Below, piece after piece: positions 17,445-28,111 of a stretch of 64,000 nucleotides of DNA. Below the pieces are notes generated by a model. That model was not told the origin of the DNA, made no database searches, and saw nothing but the letters and a program-made list of their open reading frames with translations. The DNA is from Posidoniimonas corsicana (GTDB taxonomy: Bacteria > Planctomycetota > Planctomycetia > Pirellulales > Lacipirellulaceae): assembly GCF_007859765.1 (NCBI RefSeq), contig NZ_SIHJ01000002.1, positions 372,001 to 436,000 of the forward strand. The letters run 5' to 3'. A program made the position numbers and the translations under genes. Positions within the stretch are counted from its first letter, which is position 1; every line of letters starts with the position of its first letter.

Positions 17445-19445
17445 ATGCCCCCCTCCCCTGACGCCGCCGACCCCTCCGACCTGCGTCAGACGCTACGCGA
17501 GGCGGTCGACTCGGTCGCGCAGCGGGGCGCCATCCCGGGGGGCACCCTCACTATCATCCTGGCGGGCATCACTGGTTTGCTGGCGGGCTTCGGCGCGGTG
17601 GCCTTCACCTGGATCATCGAGACCATCACCCACCTGACCTACGGCGGGGCGAACGACCACCTGGGCAACGCCTGGTGGTGGAGCCTGGCGGTCGTCGTCA
17701 GCCCGGCGGCAGGTCTGCTGTTTGTGTCGTGGTTCACCCGCCGCTTCGCACCGGAGGCCCAAGGGCACGGTGTGCCGGAGGTGATCACCGCGGTCGCCCG
17801 CAATGACGGGCGGATCCGCCCGATGGTGGCGCTGGTGAAGATCCTGGCCAGCGGGGTCACCATCGGCACCGGCGGGTCGGTAGGCCGCGAGGGGCCGATC
17901 GTGCAGATTGGCAGCGCGCTGGGCAGCTCGGCTGGGCAGCTGTTCCAGCTCTCGGCAAGGAACGTAAAGGTGCTGGTCGCGGCGGGCGCGGCGGCCGGCA
18001 TCAGCGCGACGTTCAACGCGCCACTGGCCGGCGTAATCTTCGCCAGCGAGATCATCCTCGGTAGCTTTGCGGTCGAGTCGCTGACGCCGATCGTGCTGGC
18101 CAGCGTCGTGGCCGACATCGTGCAGCAGCACCACGGCGAGCACCGCTTTGAGGCCGCCTTTGGCCAGCTCGACGGCTACGACTTCGCCGGCGCGTGGGCG
18201 CTGCTGCCGGCCTACCTTGTGCTGGGTCTGGTCGCGGGCCTCGCGGCGGTGGGGTTCACCAAGCTGGTCTACAAGACCGAGGACGTCGTCCACGCGTGGC
18301 TGCCGGACTGGCCACGGCGGGCGGTGGTCATCGGCCTGCTCATCGGCGTGGTTGGTCTGCTCTACCCCGCTTGGCCGCCGGTGCTGTCCAAAGAGTTTGT
18401 CGAGCTCAAAGATGAGGGTCGCCGCACGCTGCCCGCGGTGATGGGCGTGGGCTACAACGTGGTTGACCACGCTCTGCACCTCAAGCCAATTGCCAAGCAG
18501 GATGTCGGCGAGCCGCAGGACCTTATCGACCTGGGCGTGGAGGTCGGGCAGCGCCTGCAGCGGATGAGGCGTGGCGAGGGCGCCGACAAATCCGTCTGGC
18601 TCGCGCCCGATGACCTGCTTGCCGAACTCTGGTGGCTGCTGCCGCTGGTGCTGCTCAAGCCGCTGCTGACAAGCATGACCCTGGCCGGCGGAGGGTCGGG
18701 CGGGGTGTTTGCGCCATCGCTCTACTTGGGGGCGACGCTCGGCGCGTGCTTTGGACTGCTGATGAATGCGGCGTTCCCAGAGTCGAGCCACTCGCCCGGC
18801 ATGTACGCTATCGTTGGCATGGGCGCGGTCGTCGCGGGCACTACGCATGGCGTGCTGTCGGCCATCCTCATCGTGTACGAGATGACTAACCGCTACGAGG
18901 TCATTCTGCCAATCATGGCGGCCGCCGGCCTGTCGAGCCTGATCGCCACCGTGATCGACCCTGAGAGCATCTACTACAAGAAGCTGAGCCGTCGCGGCGA
19001 GAAAATCGCCCGCGGGCACGACCTGCACAACCTCGACCACATCATGGTGCGGGACGTGATGATCCGGCACTTCCCGACCCTTAGCCCTGAGGACAACGCG
19101 TTGGAGATCATCCGGATCGCGAGGCAGAACCCGGAAATCGAAAGCCTGCCGGTCATGAGCGACGACGGCAAACTCACCGGGATCATCCGCGCCGAGGACC
19201 TGCACCGTGTGCTCGACAGCGATATCTCGCCGGTGCTCGTAAACGCCGAAGACATCGCGTTGAAGACGCCGCTAGCGCTGCACCCCGCTCAGAACCTGAT
19301 CGAGGCGATGCGGGACTTTGGCGCGCGTGACGTCGAGACCCTGCCCGTCGAAGTAGGCAAGGACGACAACCGCCGCCTGGTAGGGCTGCTTCTGCGGGCG
19401 GATGTCATCAAGCGGTACCGGCAGGAAATGCTGCGGCGGCACTAG
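17445..19445 (+). CDS. ClC-family chloride channel/transporter with C-terminal CBS pair, 666 aa
   Basis: The membrane part shows ClC signature blocks: GHGVPE (107-112), GREGP with the gating glutamate at 149, FNAPLAG before helix G, and GGVFAP near residue 418. Two CBS domains fill roughly residues 530-660 (IMVRDVMIRHFPTLSPEDN). The site corresponding to the internal proton glutamate of the E. coli exchanger appears to be Ile (sequence FASEIILG), and ~60 extra charged residues lie between GVGYNVVDHAL (about 333) and LLLKPLLTS (about 405). Whether it is a channel or an exchanger is therefore open. ATG 17445 begins directly before the predicted N-terminal helix region. Confidence 0.92.
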   Translation: MPPSPDAADPSDLRQTLREAVDSVAQRGAIPGGTLTIILAGITGLLAGFGAVAFTWIIETITHLTYGGANDHLGNAWWWSLAVVVSPAAGLLFVSWFTRRFAPEAQGHGVPEVITAVARNDGRIRPMVALVKILASGVTIGTGGSVGREGPIVQIGSALGSSAGQLFQLSARNVKVLVAAGAAAGISATFNAPLAGVIFASEIILGSFAVESLTPIVLASVVADIVQQHHGEHRFEAAFGQLDGYDFAGAWALLPAYLVLGLVAGLAAVGFTKLVYKTEDVVHAWLPDWPRRAVVIGLLIGVVGLLYPAWPPVLSKEFVELKDEGRRTLPAVMGVGYNVVDHALHLKPIAKQDVGEPQDLIDLGVEVGQRLQRMRRGEGADKSVWLAPDDLLAELWWLLPLVLLKPLLTSMTLAGGGSGGVFAPSLYLGATLGACFGLLMNAAFPESSHSPGMYAIVGMGAVVAGTTHGVLSAILIVYEMTNRYEVILPIMAAAGLSSLIATVIDPESIYYKKLSRRGEKIARGHDLHNLDHIMVRDVMIRHFPTLSPEDNALEIIRIARQNPEIESLPVMSDDGKLTGIIRAEDLHRVLDSDISPVLVNAEDIALKTPLALHPAQNLIEAMRDFGARDVETLPVEVGKDDNRRLVGLLLRADVIKRYRQEMLRRH

Positions 19446-19454
19446 CCGGGCCTG

Positions 19455-20834
19455 CTAGTGGGTTGGCTTACGCGCGAGGAACCTGCCGTGGCCTAATTCA
19501 CCGACAAACTGCCCGCCCTCGGCCATCACCTTTCCGCGGACGGTCACCACCTCCGGCCGACCTTTAATCTCCCATCCCTCGAACGCGCTGTAGTCGGTGT
19601 TCATCAGGTGCGTGTCGGCTGAGATCTTGCCGCGGTAGCCGGGGTCGTAGACCACCAGATCCGCGTCGGCCCCAACCTGGATGGCGCCCTTCTGGGGATA
19701 CAGGCCAAACAGCTTGGCGGCCTGGGTGCTGGCGGAGTCGACGAATCGCTGCAGGTCGATCTTCCCCGTCGCGACGCCGTGCGTGTACAGCAGGTTGACG
19801 CGGTCCTGCACGCTGGGGATGCCGTTGGGAATCAGAGTAAAGTTGTCGCGGCCCATCTCCTTCTGGCCGTGGAAGTCGAACGGCGCGTGGTCGGTGGCGA
19901 CCGTGCTGACCTCGCCGGCGGCCAACGCCCGCCACAGGTACTCCTGCTCCGCCTTGCCGCGTATCGGCGGCGACATCACGTACTTGGCGCCCTCGAAGTC
20001 GGGCTTCTGCGCGTAGGTCTCGTCGAGTGTGAGGTAAGAGATGACCGTCTCGACCCACACGTTCACCCCGCGGCTGCGCGCGGCGGCGGCGGCCTCAACC
20101 GCGGCCTGGTTGCTGGTATGCACGACGTAGACATGCGCGCCGGTCAGTTGAGCGAAGGTCGTGATGTGCTCAACGCCGGAGGCCTCGACGATCGTCGGAC
20201 GCGATGGCTCGTGCCACTCGGGGCCCGTCCTGCCGGCGGCCAGCAGCCGCTGCTGCAGCTCCGCGACGAGGGTCTCATTCTCGCAGTGGGCCGTGACGAT
20301 CACGCCTAGTTGCTCGGCAAGCTCTAGCGTGTTGAAGAGCTCCTGGTCGTCCACGCCCAGCGCGCCCTTGTAGGCGAGGAACACCTTGAAGCTCGCGACC
20401 CCGTCGTCCACGATCCGGCGGAGCAGGTCGGGCGTTTGCTGGGTCCAGTTCGTGACCCCCATATGGAAGCTGAAGTCGCAGGCGGCAGTGCCCTCGGCCT
20501 TGCCCCGCCAGAGCTGGTAGGCGTCCCACGGGTCTTCGTCGCGGCCGGGGCAGATCATCTCAATGAGCGACGTCGTCCCGCCCACAATCGCCGCCCGGCT
20601 CACGGAGTCCCAATCGTCCTTGGCGTACGTGCCCATGAACGGCAGGTAGACGTGGACGTGCGGATCGATGAACCCCGGCATCACTAGCTTGCCGGCCGCG
20701 TCGATCACCGTGGCGTCCTGCGGAGCTGAGAGTTGCGACCCGATCGCAGCTATGGTCTCGCCGTCGCACAGGATGTCCGCGACATAGTCGTCCTTGTCCG
20801 TGACGATCCGTCCGCCAGTGATCAGCAGCGACAT
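19455..20834 (-). CDS. Dihydropyrimidinase/hydantoinase-type amidohydrolase, 459 aa
   Basis: Cyclic-amide hydrolase of the dihydropyrimidinase/D-hydantoinase group. The metal-binding HVH (DPHVHVYLPF) follows PGFID near residue 58. SFKVFLAYKG contains the lysine expected to be carboxylated. AHCEN and VATDHAPF supply the further His and Asp ligands. ATG 20834 has GGAGGG 8 nt upstream; the open frame to 20951 is rejected. It could act in pyrimidine or hydantoin breakdown, and allantoinase is a less likely alternative. Transcribed divergently from xseA over a 116-bp gap. Confidence 0.9.
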   Translation of the reverse strand: MSLLITGGRIVTDKDDYVADILCDGETIAAIGSQLSAPQDATVIDAAGKLVMPGFIDPHVHVYLPFMGTYAKDDWDSVSRAAIVGGTTSLIEMICPGRDEDPWDAYQLWRGKAEGTAACDFSFHMGVTNWTQQTPDLLRRIVDDGVASFKVFLAYKGALGVDDQELFNTLELAEQLGVIVTAHCENETLVAELQQRLLAAGRTGPEWHEPSRPTIVEASGVEHITTFAQLTGAHVYVVHTSNQAAVEAAAAARSRGVNVWVETVISYLTLDETYAQKPDFEGAKYVMSPPIRGKAEQEYLWRALAAGEVSTVATDHAPFDFHGQKEMGRDNFTLIPNGIPSVQDRVNLLYTHGVATGKIDLQRFVDSASTQAAKLFGLYPQKGAIQVGADADLVVYDPGYRGKISADTHLMNTDYSAFEGWEIKGRPEVVTVRGKVMAEGGQFVGELGHGRFLARKPTH

Positions 20835-20950
20835 GCGAGGTGCCCTCCGGAATTGGGTGCTTGCGTCTTGTGTGATGGACTCTGGCACAACCCCCGCGGA
20901 TTTGCAATTGGCAGGCCCTTCCCCTTTCCCGTTTCGACGAGAACTGGACA

Positions 20951-22159
20951 ATGAGCAGCATGCCCCCAGGACCCGACCATCCCGCGATGAGCGTGGCGGA
21001 GCTAACCGCCCAGATCAAGGGACTCGTCGAGGAGTCCTTCCCCTCGGTCTGGGTGACAGGCGAGGTCTCTAACTTTGCCCGCCCCGCGTCGGGACACTGC
21101 TACTTCACACTGAAGGACCAGCACGCGCAGATCCGAGCGGTGGTTTGGAAGGGGTCCGCGGCGCGACTCAAGTTCGACCTCACCGACGGCCTGGAGATTG
21201 TCTGCCACGGCCGGCTTGACCTGTACGCCCCGCGGGGCAGCTACCAGCTCGTCATCGACCAGGCCCAGCCCCAAGGGGTCGGGTCGCTGGAGCTCGCTCT
21301 GCGGCAGCTCAAAGAGAAGCTCACGGCGGAGGGGCTGTTCGACGCGGACCGCAAGCGGCCGCTGCCGTCGTTTCCTAGACGGGTCGGGTTTGTCACCAGC
21401 CCGACCGGCGCCGCTATCCGCGACTTCCTGGAGGTCGCCCGCCGCCGGTGGAGCGGCACCCAGGTGCTGGTCATCCCCACGCGAGTCCAGGGCGATGGCG
21501 CCGCCGAGGAGATCGCCGCCGCGGTGCAGCTCGCCAACCGGGTCCGGCCGGCGCTAGACGTGCTGGTAGTCGGACGTGGCGGCGGCAGCATCGAGGACCT
21601 GTGGTGCTTCAACGAAGCGCCAGTGGTCCGCGCCGTAGCAGCTTCGGAAATCCCAACCGTCTCGGCGGTGGGGCACGAGATCGACGTCACGCTGTGCGAC
21701 TTGGCCGCCGATGTCCGAGCGTTTACCCCTAGCGAGGCCGCCGAGCGCGTCATCCCCTCCGGCGACGAGTTCGCTGGCCGGGTGCAGACGCTGCACAACC
21801 GGCTGCACGGCACCGCCCGCCGCGCGACGCAGCTGCGACGGCAGCGGCTCGAAGCGCTCGCCAGCCGCCGCCCGCTAGCCAGGCCGTACTCGCTGATCCA
21901 GGACCACTCGGGGCGGCTCGACGAGCTGCAGCTCACCGCCGAGCGTGCGGTGCGTCGACTCACGGACCAACACCGGCGTCTGCTCGACGCGGCGGCAGGC
22001 AGGCTTCATTCGCTCAGCCCGCTTGCCGTGCTGTCCCGCGGATACAGCATCACCCAGGACTCCAAGGGCCGGATTGTGCGTGACGCGGCTCAGCTCCGCC
22101 CCGGCGAACGGGTTAGCCTGCGATTCGCGGAGGGTGAAGCCTCCGCCACAGTCGATTAG
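20951..22159 (+). CDS. xseA: Exodeoxyribonuclease VII large subunit, 402 aa
   Basis: Degrades single-stranded DNA together with the small subunit XseB. The N-terminal OB-fold (VWVTGEVSNFARP, SGHCYFTLKD) is followed by the catalytic region with GFVTSPTGAAIRDF, VVGRGGGSIEDLW and VSAVGHEIDVT. The C-terminal helical arm ends in SPLAVLSRGYSIT, as in XseA. No xseB is adjacent; it must lie elsewhere. Confidence 0.96.
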   Translation: MSSMPPGPDHPAMSVAELTAQIKGLVEESFPSVWVTGEVSNFARPASGHCYFTLKDQHAQIRAVVWKGSAARLKFDLTDGLEIVCHGRLDLYAPRGSYQLVIDQAQPQGVGSLELALRQLKEKLTAEGLFDADRKRPLPSFPRRVGFVTSPTGAAIRDFLEVARRRWSGTQVLVIPTRVQGDGAAEEIAAAVQLANRVRPALDVLVVGRGGGSIEDLWCFNEAPVVRAVAASEIPTVSAVGHEIDVTLCDLAADVRAFTPSEAAERVIPSGDEFAGRVQTLHNRLHGTARRATQLRRQRLEALASRRPLARPYSLIQDHSGRLDELQLTAERAVRRLTDQHRRLLDAAAGRLHSLSPLAVLSRGYSITQDSKGRIVRDAAQLRPGERVSLRFAEGEASATVD

Positions 22160-22321
22160 CGTTCGACGGCCGACTTGCAAAACCGAAACAACCCATCGCA
22201 GAGAGCGGCAAGGAGGGCGTGTTTGCAGAATCCCGCCCTAGCCGGACGCCCGTAAGTCGGCGACGGGCAGAGGGGACCTACAGTTTCAGGCCGATTCCCG
22301 GGCTCAATACTTGAGGAGCGT

Positions 22322-23974
22322 ATGAAGGCTTCCGACCTATTCGTCCGAGCGCTAGAGGCCGAGGGCGTCGAGTACATCTTCGGCATCCCTGGCGAAGAGA
22401 ACCTCGACCTGCTCGACTCGCTGTCCCGGTCCACGATCCGGTTGGTCATCACCCGCCACGAGCAGGCCGCCGGCTTCATGGCGGCCACCTACGGACGCCT
22501 GACCGGCAAGGCGGGTGTCTGCCTGTCAACACTGGGTCCGGGCGCCACGAACTTCGTCACCGCCGCCGCCTACGCCCAGCTCGGCGCCATGCCAATGCTG
22601 ATGATCACCGGGCAGAAGCCGATCAAGAGCAGCAAGCAGGGGCACTTCCAGATCATCGACACGGTCGACATGATGCGGCCGATCACTAAGTACACCAAGC
22701 AGATCGTCAGCGGCGACAACATCCCCTCGCGGATCCGCGAGGCGTTCCGGCTGGCCGAGGAGGAACGCCCCGGCGCGGTCCACCTGGAGCTGCCCGAGGA
22801 CATCGCCCGCGAGTCCACCGACGAGCCGGTCATGCCCGCCAGCCGGTCGCGACGGCCCGTGGCCGAGGACAAGTCGATCCGTCAGGCGGTGGAGCTGATC
22901 GAGTCGGCCGAGCGGCCGCTGATCCTGATCGGCGCGGCCGCCAACCGCAAGCTGACCTGCCGCGCGATCCGCCGTCTCGTCAACCTGACGGGGATCCCCT
23001 TCTTCGCCACCCAGATGGGCAAGGGCGTTGGCGACGAGACCGACCCGCTCTGCCTGGGGAACGCGGCGCTCTCGTCCGGCGACTTCCTGCACCGCGCGAT
23101 CGACGCGGCGGATCTGATCGTCAACATCGGTCACAACGTGGTCGAGAAGCCGCCATTCTTCATGACGCCCGGCGGCGTGAGGGTAGTGCACATAAACTTT
23201 ACTTCCGCCGAGGTCGACCCGGTCTACTTCCCCCAGGTCGAGGTCGTGGGGGACATCGCCCACAGCGTCTGGAGGCTGGGCAACGAGGTCCGCCCCCGCG
23301 ACAGCTGGGATTTTGGCCCGTTCTTCGCCGCGCGAGACGCGGAGCAAGAGCACATAGCCCCCTACCTGGTCGACGATGGCTTCCCGGTCTCGCCGATCCG
23401 GCTGGTGCACGAGATTCAGCGTGTGATGCCCGACGACGGCATCCTGGCACTGGACAACGGCATGTACAAGATTTGGTTCGCGCGCAACTACAGGGCCCGC
23501 CAGCCTAACACCGTGCTGCTGGACAACGCGCTTGCCAGCATGGGCGCGGGTCTGCCGTCGGCGATGGCGGCGCACCTGGTCCACCCGAACCGCAAGGTGA
23601 TGGCGATCTGCGGCGACGGCGGCTTCATGATGAACGCTCAGGAATTGGAAACCGCCGTCCGCCTGAAGATGAACCTCAGCGTTGTCATCCTTAACGACAG
23701 CGCCTATGGCATGATCAAGTGGAAGCAGGGCGACATGGGCTTCGAAGATTTTGGGCTCGACTTCACCAATCCTGACTGGGTGAAGTTCGCGGAGTGCCAC
23801 GGCGCCCGCGGCCGGCGGGTAGATTCGATTGATCAGCTGGGCCCCGTGCTGCGGGCCGCTGGCGAAGAACCGGGAGTCGACCTCATCGACGTGCCGGTCG
23901 ACTACTCCGTAAGCGACAAGGTCCTGAACAACGAGATTAAAGAGCTGTCAGCCGAGCTGACTCCCGCTGGCTAA
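22322..23974 (+). CDS. Acetolactate synthase large-subunit-like TPP enzyme, 550 aa
   Basis: TPP-dependent enzyme of the acetohydroxyacid synthase family. The catalytic Glu is at residue 47 (TRHEQAAGF), the domain-I signature GPGATN follows, and the TPP/Mg motif GDGGFMMN...LND starts at about residue 430. It belongs to the single-subunit-looking relatives found beside aldehyde dehydrogenases rather than to classical ilvB with ilvN, since no regulatory subunit follows. The expected reaction is condensation or decarboxylation of pyruvate or another 2-oxoacid; the substrate is unproven. It precedes the aldehyde dehydrogenase by 49 bp and is probably co-transcribed with it. Confidence 0.88.
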   Translation: MKASDLFVRALEAEGVEYIFGIPGEENLDLLDSLSRSTIRLVITRHEQAAGFMAATYGRLTGKAGVCLSTLGPGATNFVTAAAYAQLGAMPMLMITGQKPIKSSKQGHFQIIDTVDMMRPITKYTKQIVSGDNIPSRIREAFRLAEEERPGAVHLELPEDIARESTDEPVMPASRSRRPVAEDKSIRQAVELIESAERPLILIGAAANRKLTCRAIRRLVNLTGIPFFATQMGKGVGDETDPLCLGNAALSSGDFLHRAIDAADLIVNIGHNVVEKPPFFMTPGGVRVVHINFTSAEVDPVYFPQVEVVGDIAHSVWRLGNEVRPRDSWDFGPFFAARDAEQEHIAPYLVDDGFPVSPIRLVHEIQRVMPDDGILALDNGMYKIWFARNYRARQPNTVLLDNALASMGAGLPSAMAAHLVHPNRKVMAICGDGGFMMNAQELETAVRLKMNLSVVILNDSAYGMIKWKQGDMGFEDFGLDFTNPDWVKFAECHGARGRRVDSIDQLGPVLRAAGEEPGVDLIDVPVDYSVSDKVLNNEIKELSAELTPAG

Positions 23975-24023
23975 TCGAATTACCACCATTGCAACCGCCG
24001 ACCCTGATCGACACGGTACCGCC

Positions 24024-25457
<1,434 letters not shown>

Positions 25458-25497
25458 TCCAGGCGTAGAGCGGGCACCAACACTTAAGGATCGAACC

Positions 25498-26853
25498 ATG
25501 GCGGACGCGGCCGAAGAAGAGATCGAACAGTTCATGCACGGCCTCGAGCGCCGGAACCCGGGCGAGACCGAGTTCCACCAGGCCGTGCACGAGGTGGTGG
25601 AGTCCGTGATGCCGTTCGTGCTCGACCACCAGAAGTACAAGCAGGCCCAGATCCTGGAACGGATGACCGAGCCGGACCGGATCATCATCTTCCGCGTCAC
25701 CTGGCAGGATGACTCCGGGCAGATCCGCGCCAACCGCGCCTGGCGGGTCCAGTTCAACAACTCGATCGGCCCTTACAAGGGCGGACTGCGGTTCCACCCG
25801 GAGGTGACGCTCAGCGTGCTGAAGTTCCTGGGGTTCGAGCAGACCTTCAAGAACAGCCTGACCGGCCTGCCGATGGGGGGCGCCAAGGGCGGAGCCAATT
25901 TCAATCCCAAGGGCAAGACCGACAACGAGGTGATGCGGTTCTGCCACTCAATGATGACCGAGCTGCACCGCCACATCGGCGAGGACACCGACGTCCCCGC
26001 CGGTGATATCGGCGTTGGTGGCCGGGAGATCAGCTACCTGTTTGGCCAGTACAAGCGGCTCGCCAACCGCTACGCCGGCATCCTGACCGGCAAGGGGCTG
26101 TCGTTCGGCGGCAGCAAGGTCCGCACCGAGGCCACCGGTTACGGCTGCGCGTACTTCTGCGAGAACATGCTGAAGCACCAGCACGACTCGCTCGAGGGCA
26201 AGTCGTGTATCGTCTCCGGGTCGGGGAACGTGGCGATCTACACAGTCGAAAAGCTCAACCACCTCGGCGCCAGGGCCGTGACGCTCAGCGACTCCGACGG
26301 GTTTGTGCACGATCCCGACGGGATCGACGCCGAGAAGCTGGCCTGGGTGAAGGAACTGAAGGAGGTCCGCCGCGGCCGCATCAGCGAGTACGCCGAGGAG
26401 TTCTCGACCGCCAAGTACCACGCCGGCGCCAAGCCCTGGGGCGTGGAGGCTGACATTGCTTTCCCCTGCGCGACCCAGAATGAGATCGAGCTGGAGGACG
26501 CACAGTCGCTGCTCAAGAACGGCGTCCGTGCCGTGGCCGAGGGCGCCAACATGCCAACCGTCCTCGAGGGCGCCCACGCGTTCACCGAGTCCGGCATTCT
26601 CTACGCGCCGAGCAAGGCAGCCAACGCGGGCGGGGTTGCAGTCTCTGGGCTGGAGCAAAGCCAGAACGCGCTACGCATCTCCTGGGACCACGAGGAGGTC
26701 GACCGCCGCCTGCGCGGCATCATGTGCGACATCCACGAGAAGTGCGTCGAGTACGCCAAGAACGGCGACGGCACCGTCAACTACGTCCGGGGCGCCAATA
26801 TCGCCGGCTTCGTCAAGGTCGCCGACGCGATGCTCGCCTACGGCGCCGTCTAG
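25498..26853 (+). CDS. gdhA: NADP-type glutamate dehydrogenase, 451 aa
   Basis: Reductive amination of 2-oxoglutarate to glutamate. The catalytic region is clear: GPYKGGLRFHPEV and LPMGGAKGGANFNPKG (substrate-binding and catalytic lysines), DVPAGDIGVGGREI, and the Rossmann part GSGNVAIYTVEKL. About 450 residues fits the hexameric small GDH. AAGGA lies about 10 nt before the ATG. Last gene of the 22.3-26.85 kb run. Confidence 0.96.
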   Translation: MADAAEEEIEQFMHGLERRNPGETEFHQAVHEVVESVMPFVLDHQKYKQAQILERMTEPDRIIIFRVTWQDDSGQIRANRAWRVQFNNSIGPYKGGLRFHPEVTLSVLKFLGFEQTFKNSLTGLPMGGAKGGANFNPKGKTDNEVMRFCHSMMTELHRHIGEDTDVPAGDIGVGGREISYLFGQYKRLANRYAGILTGKGLSFGGSKVRTEATGYGCAYFCENMLKHQHDSLEGKSCIVSGSGNVAIYTVEKLNHLGARAVTLSDSDGFVHDPDGIDAEKLAWVKELKEVRRGRISEYAEEFSTAKYHAGAKPWGVEADIAFPCATQNEIELEDAQSLLKNGVRAVAEGANMPTVLEGAHAFTESGILYAPSKAANAGGVAVSGLEQSQNALRISWDHEEVDRRLRGIMCDIHEKCVEYAKNGDGTVNYVRGANIAGFVKVADAMLAYGAV

Positions 26854-26877
26854 GCCGCCCCGCGCCGCGCGAACGCC

Positions 26878-27240
26878 CTACCGGACTAGATAGATCGTCG
26901 ACGAGTAGGTCTGCGGACGCCACGCGAACGGGCGGCCGCCCGGGTTCTGCCAGGCCGGGCTGTACATGCCGGTGAACGGGGTCGGCGAGGCGGTCGGGCG
27001 GGAGTTGCTCATCCCGTACCAGTTCATCGCCGCGATCCGGGCGGCACGCTGCGCGCCCCGCTGAGCCGCCTTCTGCATGTGGATCTGCAGCGGGTCGACC
27101 TTCATCTCGCCCGACTCGTAGTACCAGGCGTCCCGTTTGGCGTCTGCCCCGCGGTCCGCGTCGGAGGGGCTCTGCGCGGCGACCGGCGCCCCACAAGCGA
27201 GCAACAGGGCCAGGCTGCAAAAGATAGCGCGCATAGACAT
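26878..27240 (-). CDS. Short exported Asn/Arg/Tyr-containing protein, 120 aa
   Basis: Signal peptide MSMRAIFCSLALLLACGAPVAA. The mature part is basic and helical, then ends in a Pro/Tyr/Trp-rich segment (NWYGMSNSRPTASPTPFTGM, FAWRPQTYSS). It resembles other short planctomycete exported proteins in this window (10791-11033, 36659-37093) in composition, not in clear alignment. Convergent with gdhA. Function unknown. Confidence 0.7.
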   Translation of the reverse strand: MSMRAIFCSLALLLACGAPVAAQSPSDADRGADAKRDAWYYESGEMKVDPLQIHMQKAAQRGAQRAARIAAMNWYGMSNSRPTASPTPFTGMYSPAWQNPGGRPFAWRPQTYSSTIYLVR

Positions 27241-27618
27241 GACTCCGGTGGATAGCGTTCCGACAACACCCCTCAGATCGGCCCGGGCCGGCGGCAAACT
27301 ATGGCGGCATGACCCGGACAAGCCTTTCCCGTGGCGCCCCTGGTGACTTCTCTGCCGGTTAGGCAAGCGGCGCCGGCACAAATGTGAACATTCGGTGAAC
27401 GGCCCCGGTTGGCGAGGCCGACTCCACGGTGCTACCATGCGGTAAACGGCGTGCGGGATTCGGCTCAGGCGGAGCAATAACCGGACGCCCGCCGCGAAAT
27501 AGGTGAGGGCCCCCCCTACTCCCGCCCCGCGCACACAACGCCAACCACCAGCGTGTTGGGTCAGCGACCAACTCGTGACGCCCAACCCGCATCCTTCTGA
27601 AACGACAAGGAGACCCTT
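27241..27618. other. Intergenic region between divergent small genes
   Basis: 378 bp between the exported protein (minus) and the small lipoprotein (plus). I see no gene, hairpin or repeat that I can support; it presumably carries both promoters. Confidence 0.4.
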
Positions 27619-27783
27619 ATGAAGCGATTTGCCCTTTCGACCATGCTGCTGGCCCTCCTGGGCCTTACTGTTGGCTGCGGCGGCGCCGCCACTGACGAGG
27701 CCGCTCCCGAGGTTGAAGCCCCGCCTGTGGGAGTCGAAGAGACCGAAGTGGTCGAAACCGAGGAAGAAGCCCCGGCCGAGTAA
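27619..27783 (+). CDS. Small acidic lipoprotein, 54 aa
   Basis: ATG at 27619 with AAGGAG 8 nt upstream; stop TAA at 27781-27783. The first 19 residues form a lipoprotein signal (MKRFALSTMLLALLGLTVG) with the lipidated Cys at 20 (lipobox LTVGC). The mature part is ~34 residues, Gly/Ala then strongly acidic (EETEVVETEEEAPAE). It ends in a strong intrinsic terminator, supporting a real, well-expressed short gene. Function unknown. Confidence 0.82.
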   Translation: MKRFALSTMLLALLGLTVGCGGAATDEAAPEVEAPPVGVEETEVVETEEEAPAE

Positions 27784-27808
27784 ACTCAGCTCGCGACCGT
27801 TGAAACAC

Positions 27809-27846
27809 AAGCGGCCGGCGTCCCTCGCGACGCCGGCCGCTTTTCT
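27809..27846 (+). terminator. Intrinsic terminator after the small lipoprotein gene
   Basis: AAGCGGCCGGCGTC (27809-27822) pairs perfectly with GACGCCGGCCGCTT (27829-27842) around a 6-nt loop, followed by TTTTCTTG. 26 bp downstream of the stop codon. Confidence 0.92.
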
Positions 27847-28039
27847 TGTGGCCCGAACCCTCCGCCGTCCGATAGTTGTCCTTCCAGGCGGGCGGCAGCC
27901 GCACAAAGCCGCCTTGACCAGACCGCCGACATTGCGTAGTTTTTGGTTAAGTTTAACGGTTGTTCGGGTCGATCCGTTAAGTACGCCCGGCAGCGAGCAC
28001 GAGGCGTCGGGTCGCCGACCGACCCGGCCAACATTTCAT

Positions 28040-28111
28040 GGCGCCGTGGCCAAGTGGCTAAGGCATCGGATTGCAAATCCGACATCCCCGGTTCGAATCC
28101 GGGCGGCGCCT
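28040..28111 (+). tRNA. tRNA-Cys (GCA)
   Basis: The 72-nt cloverleaf has acceptor strands GGCGCCG (28040-28046) and CGGCGCC (28104-28110) with U as discriminator base, as expected for tRNA-Cys. The anticodon stem-loop TCGGA-TTGCAAA-TCCGA gives anticodon GCA. The T-arm CCCCG-GTTCGAAT-CCGGG is perfect. CCA is not encoded. The 3' half is the probable attachment site of the element to its right; the recombinase reading frame ends inside this gene on the other strand. Confidence 0.97.

Noticed and set aside
17493-19205. Long minus-strand frame of 570 codons
   Set aside because: Antisense of the ClC gene; composition (Gln/His/Arg/Asp-rich) is that of a high-GC shadow frame.
22526-23800. Minus-strand frame of 424 codons
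   Set aside because: Antisense of the acetolactate-synthase-like gene; no domain.
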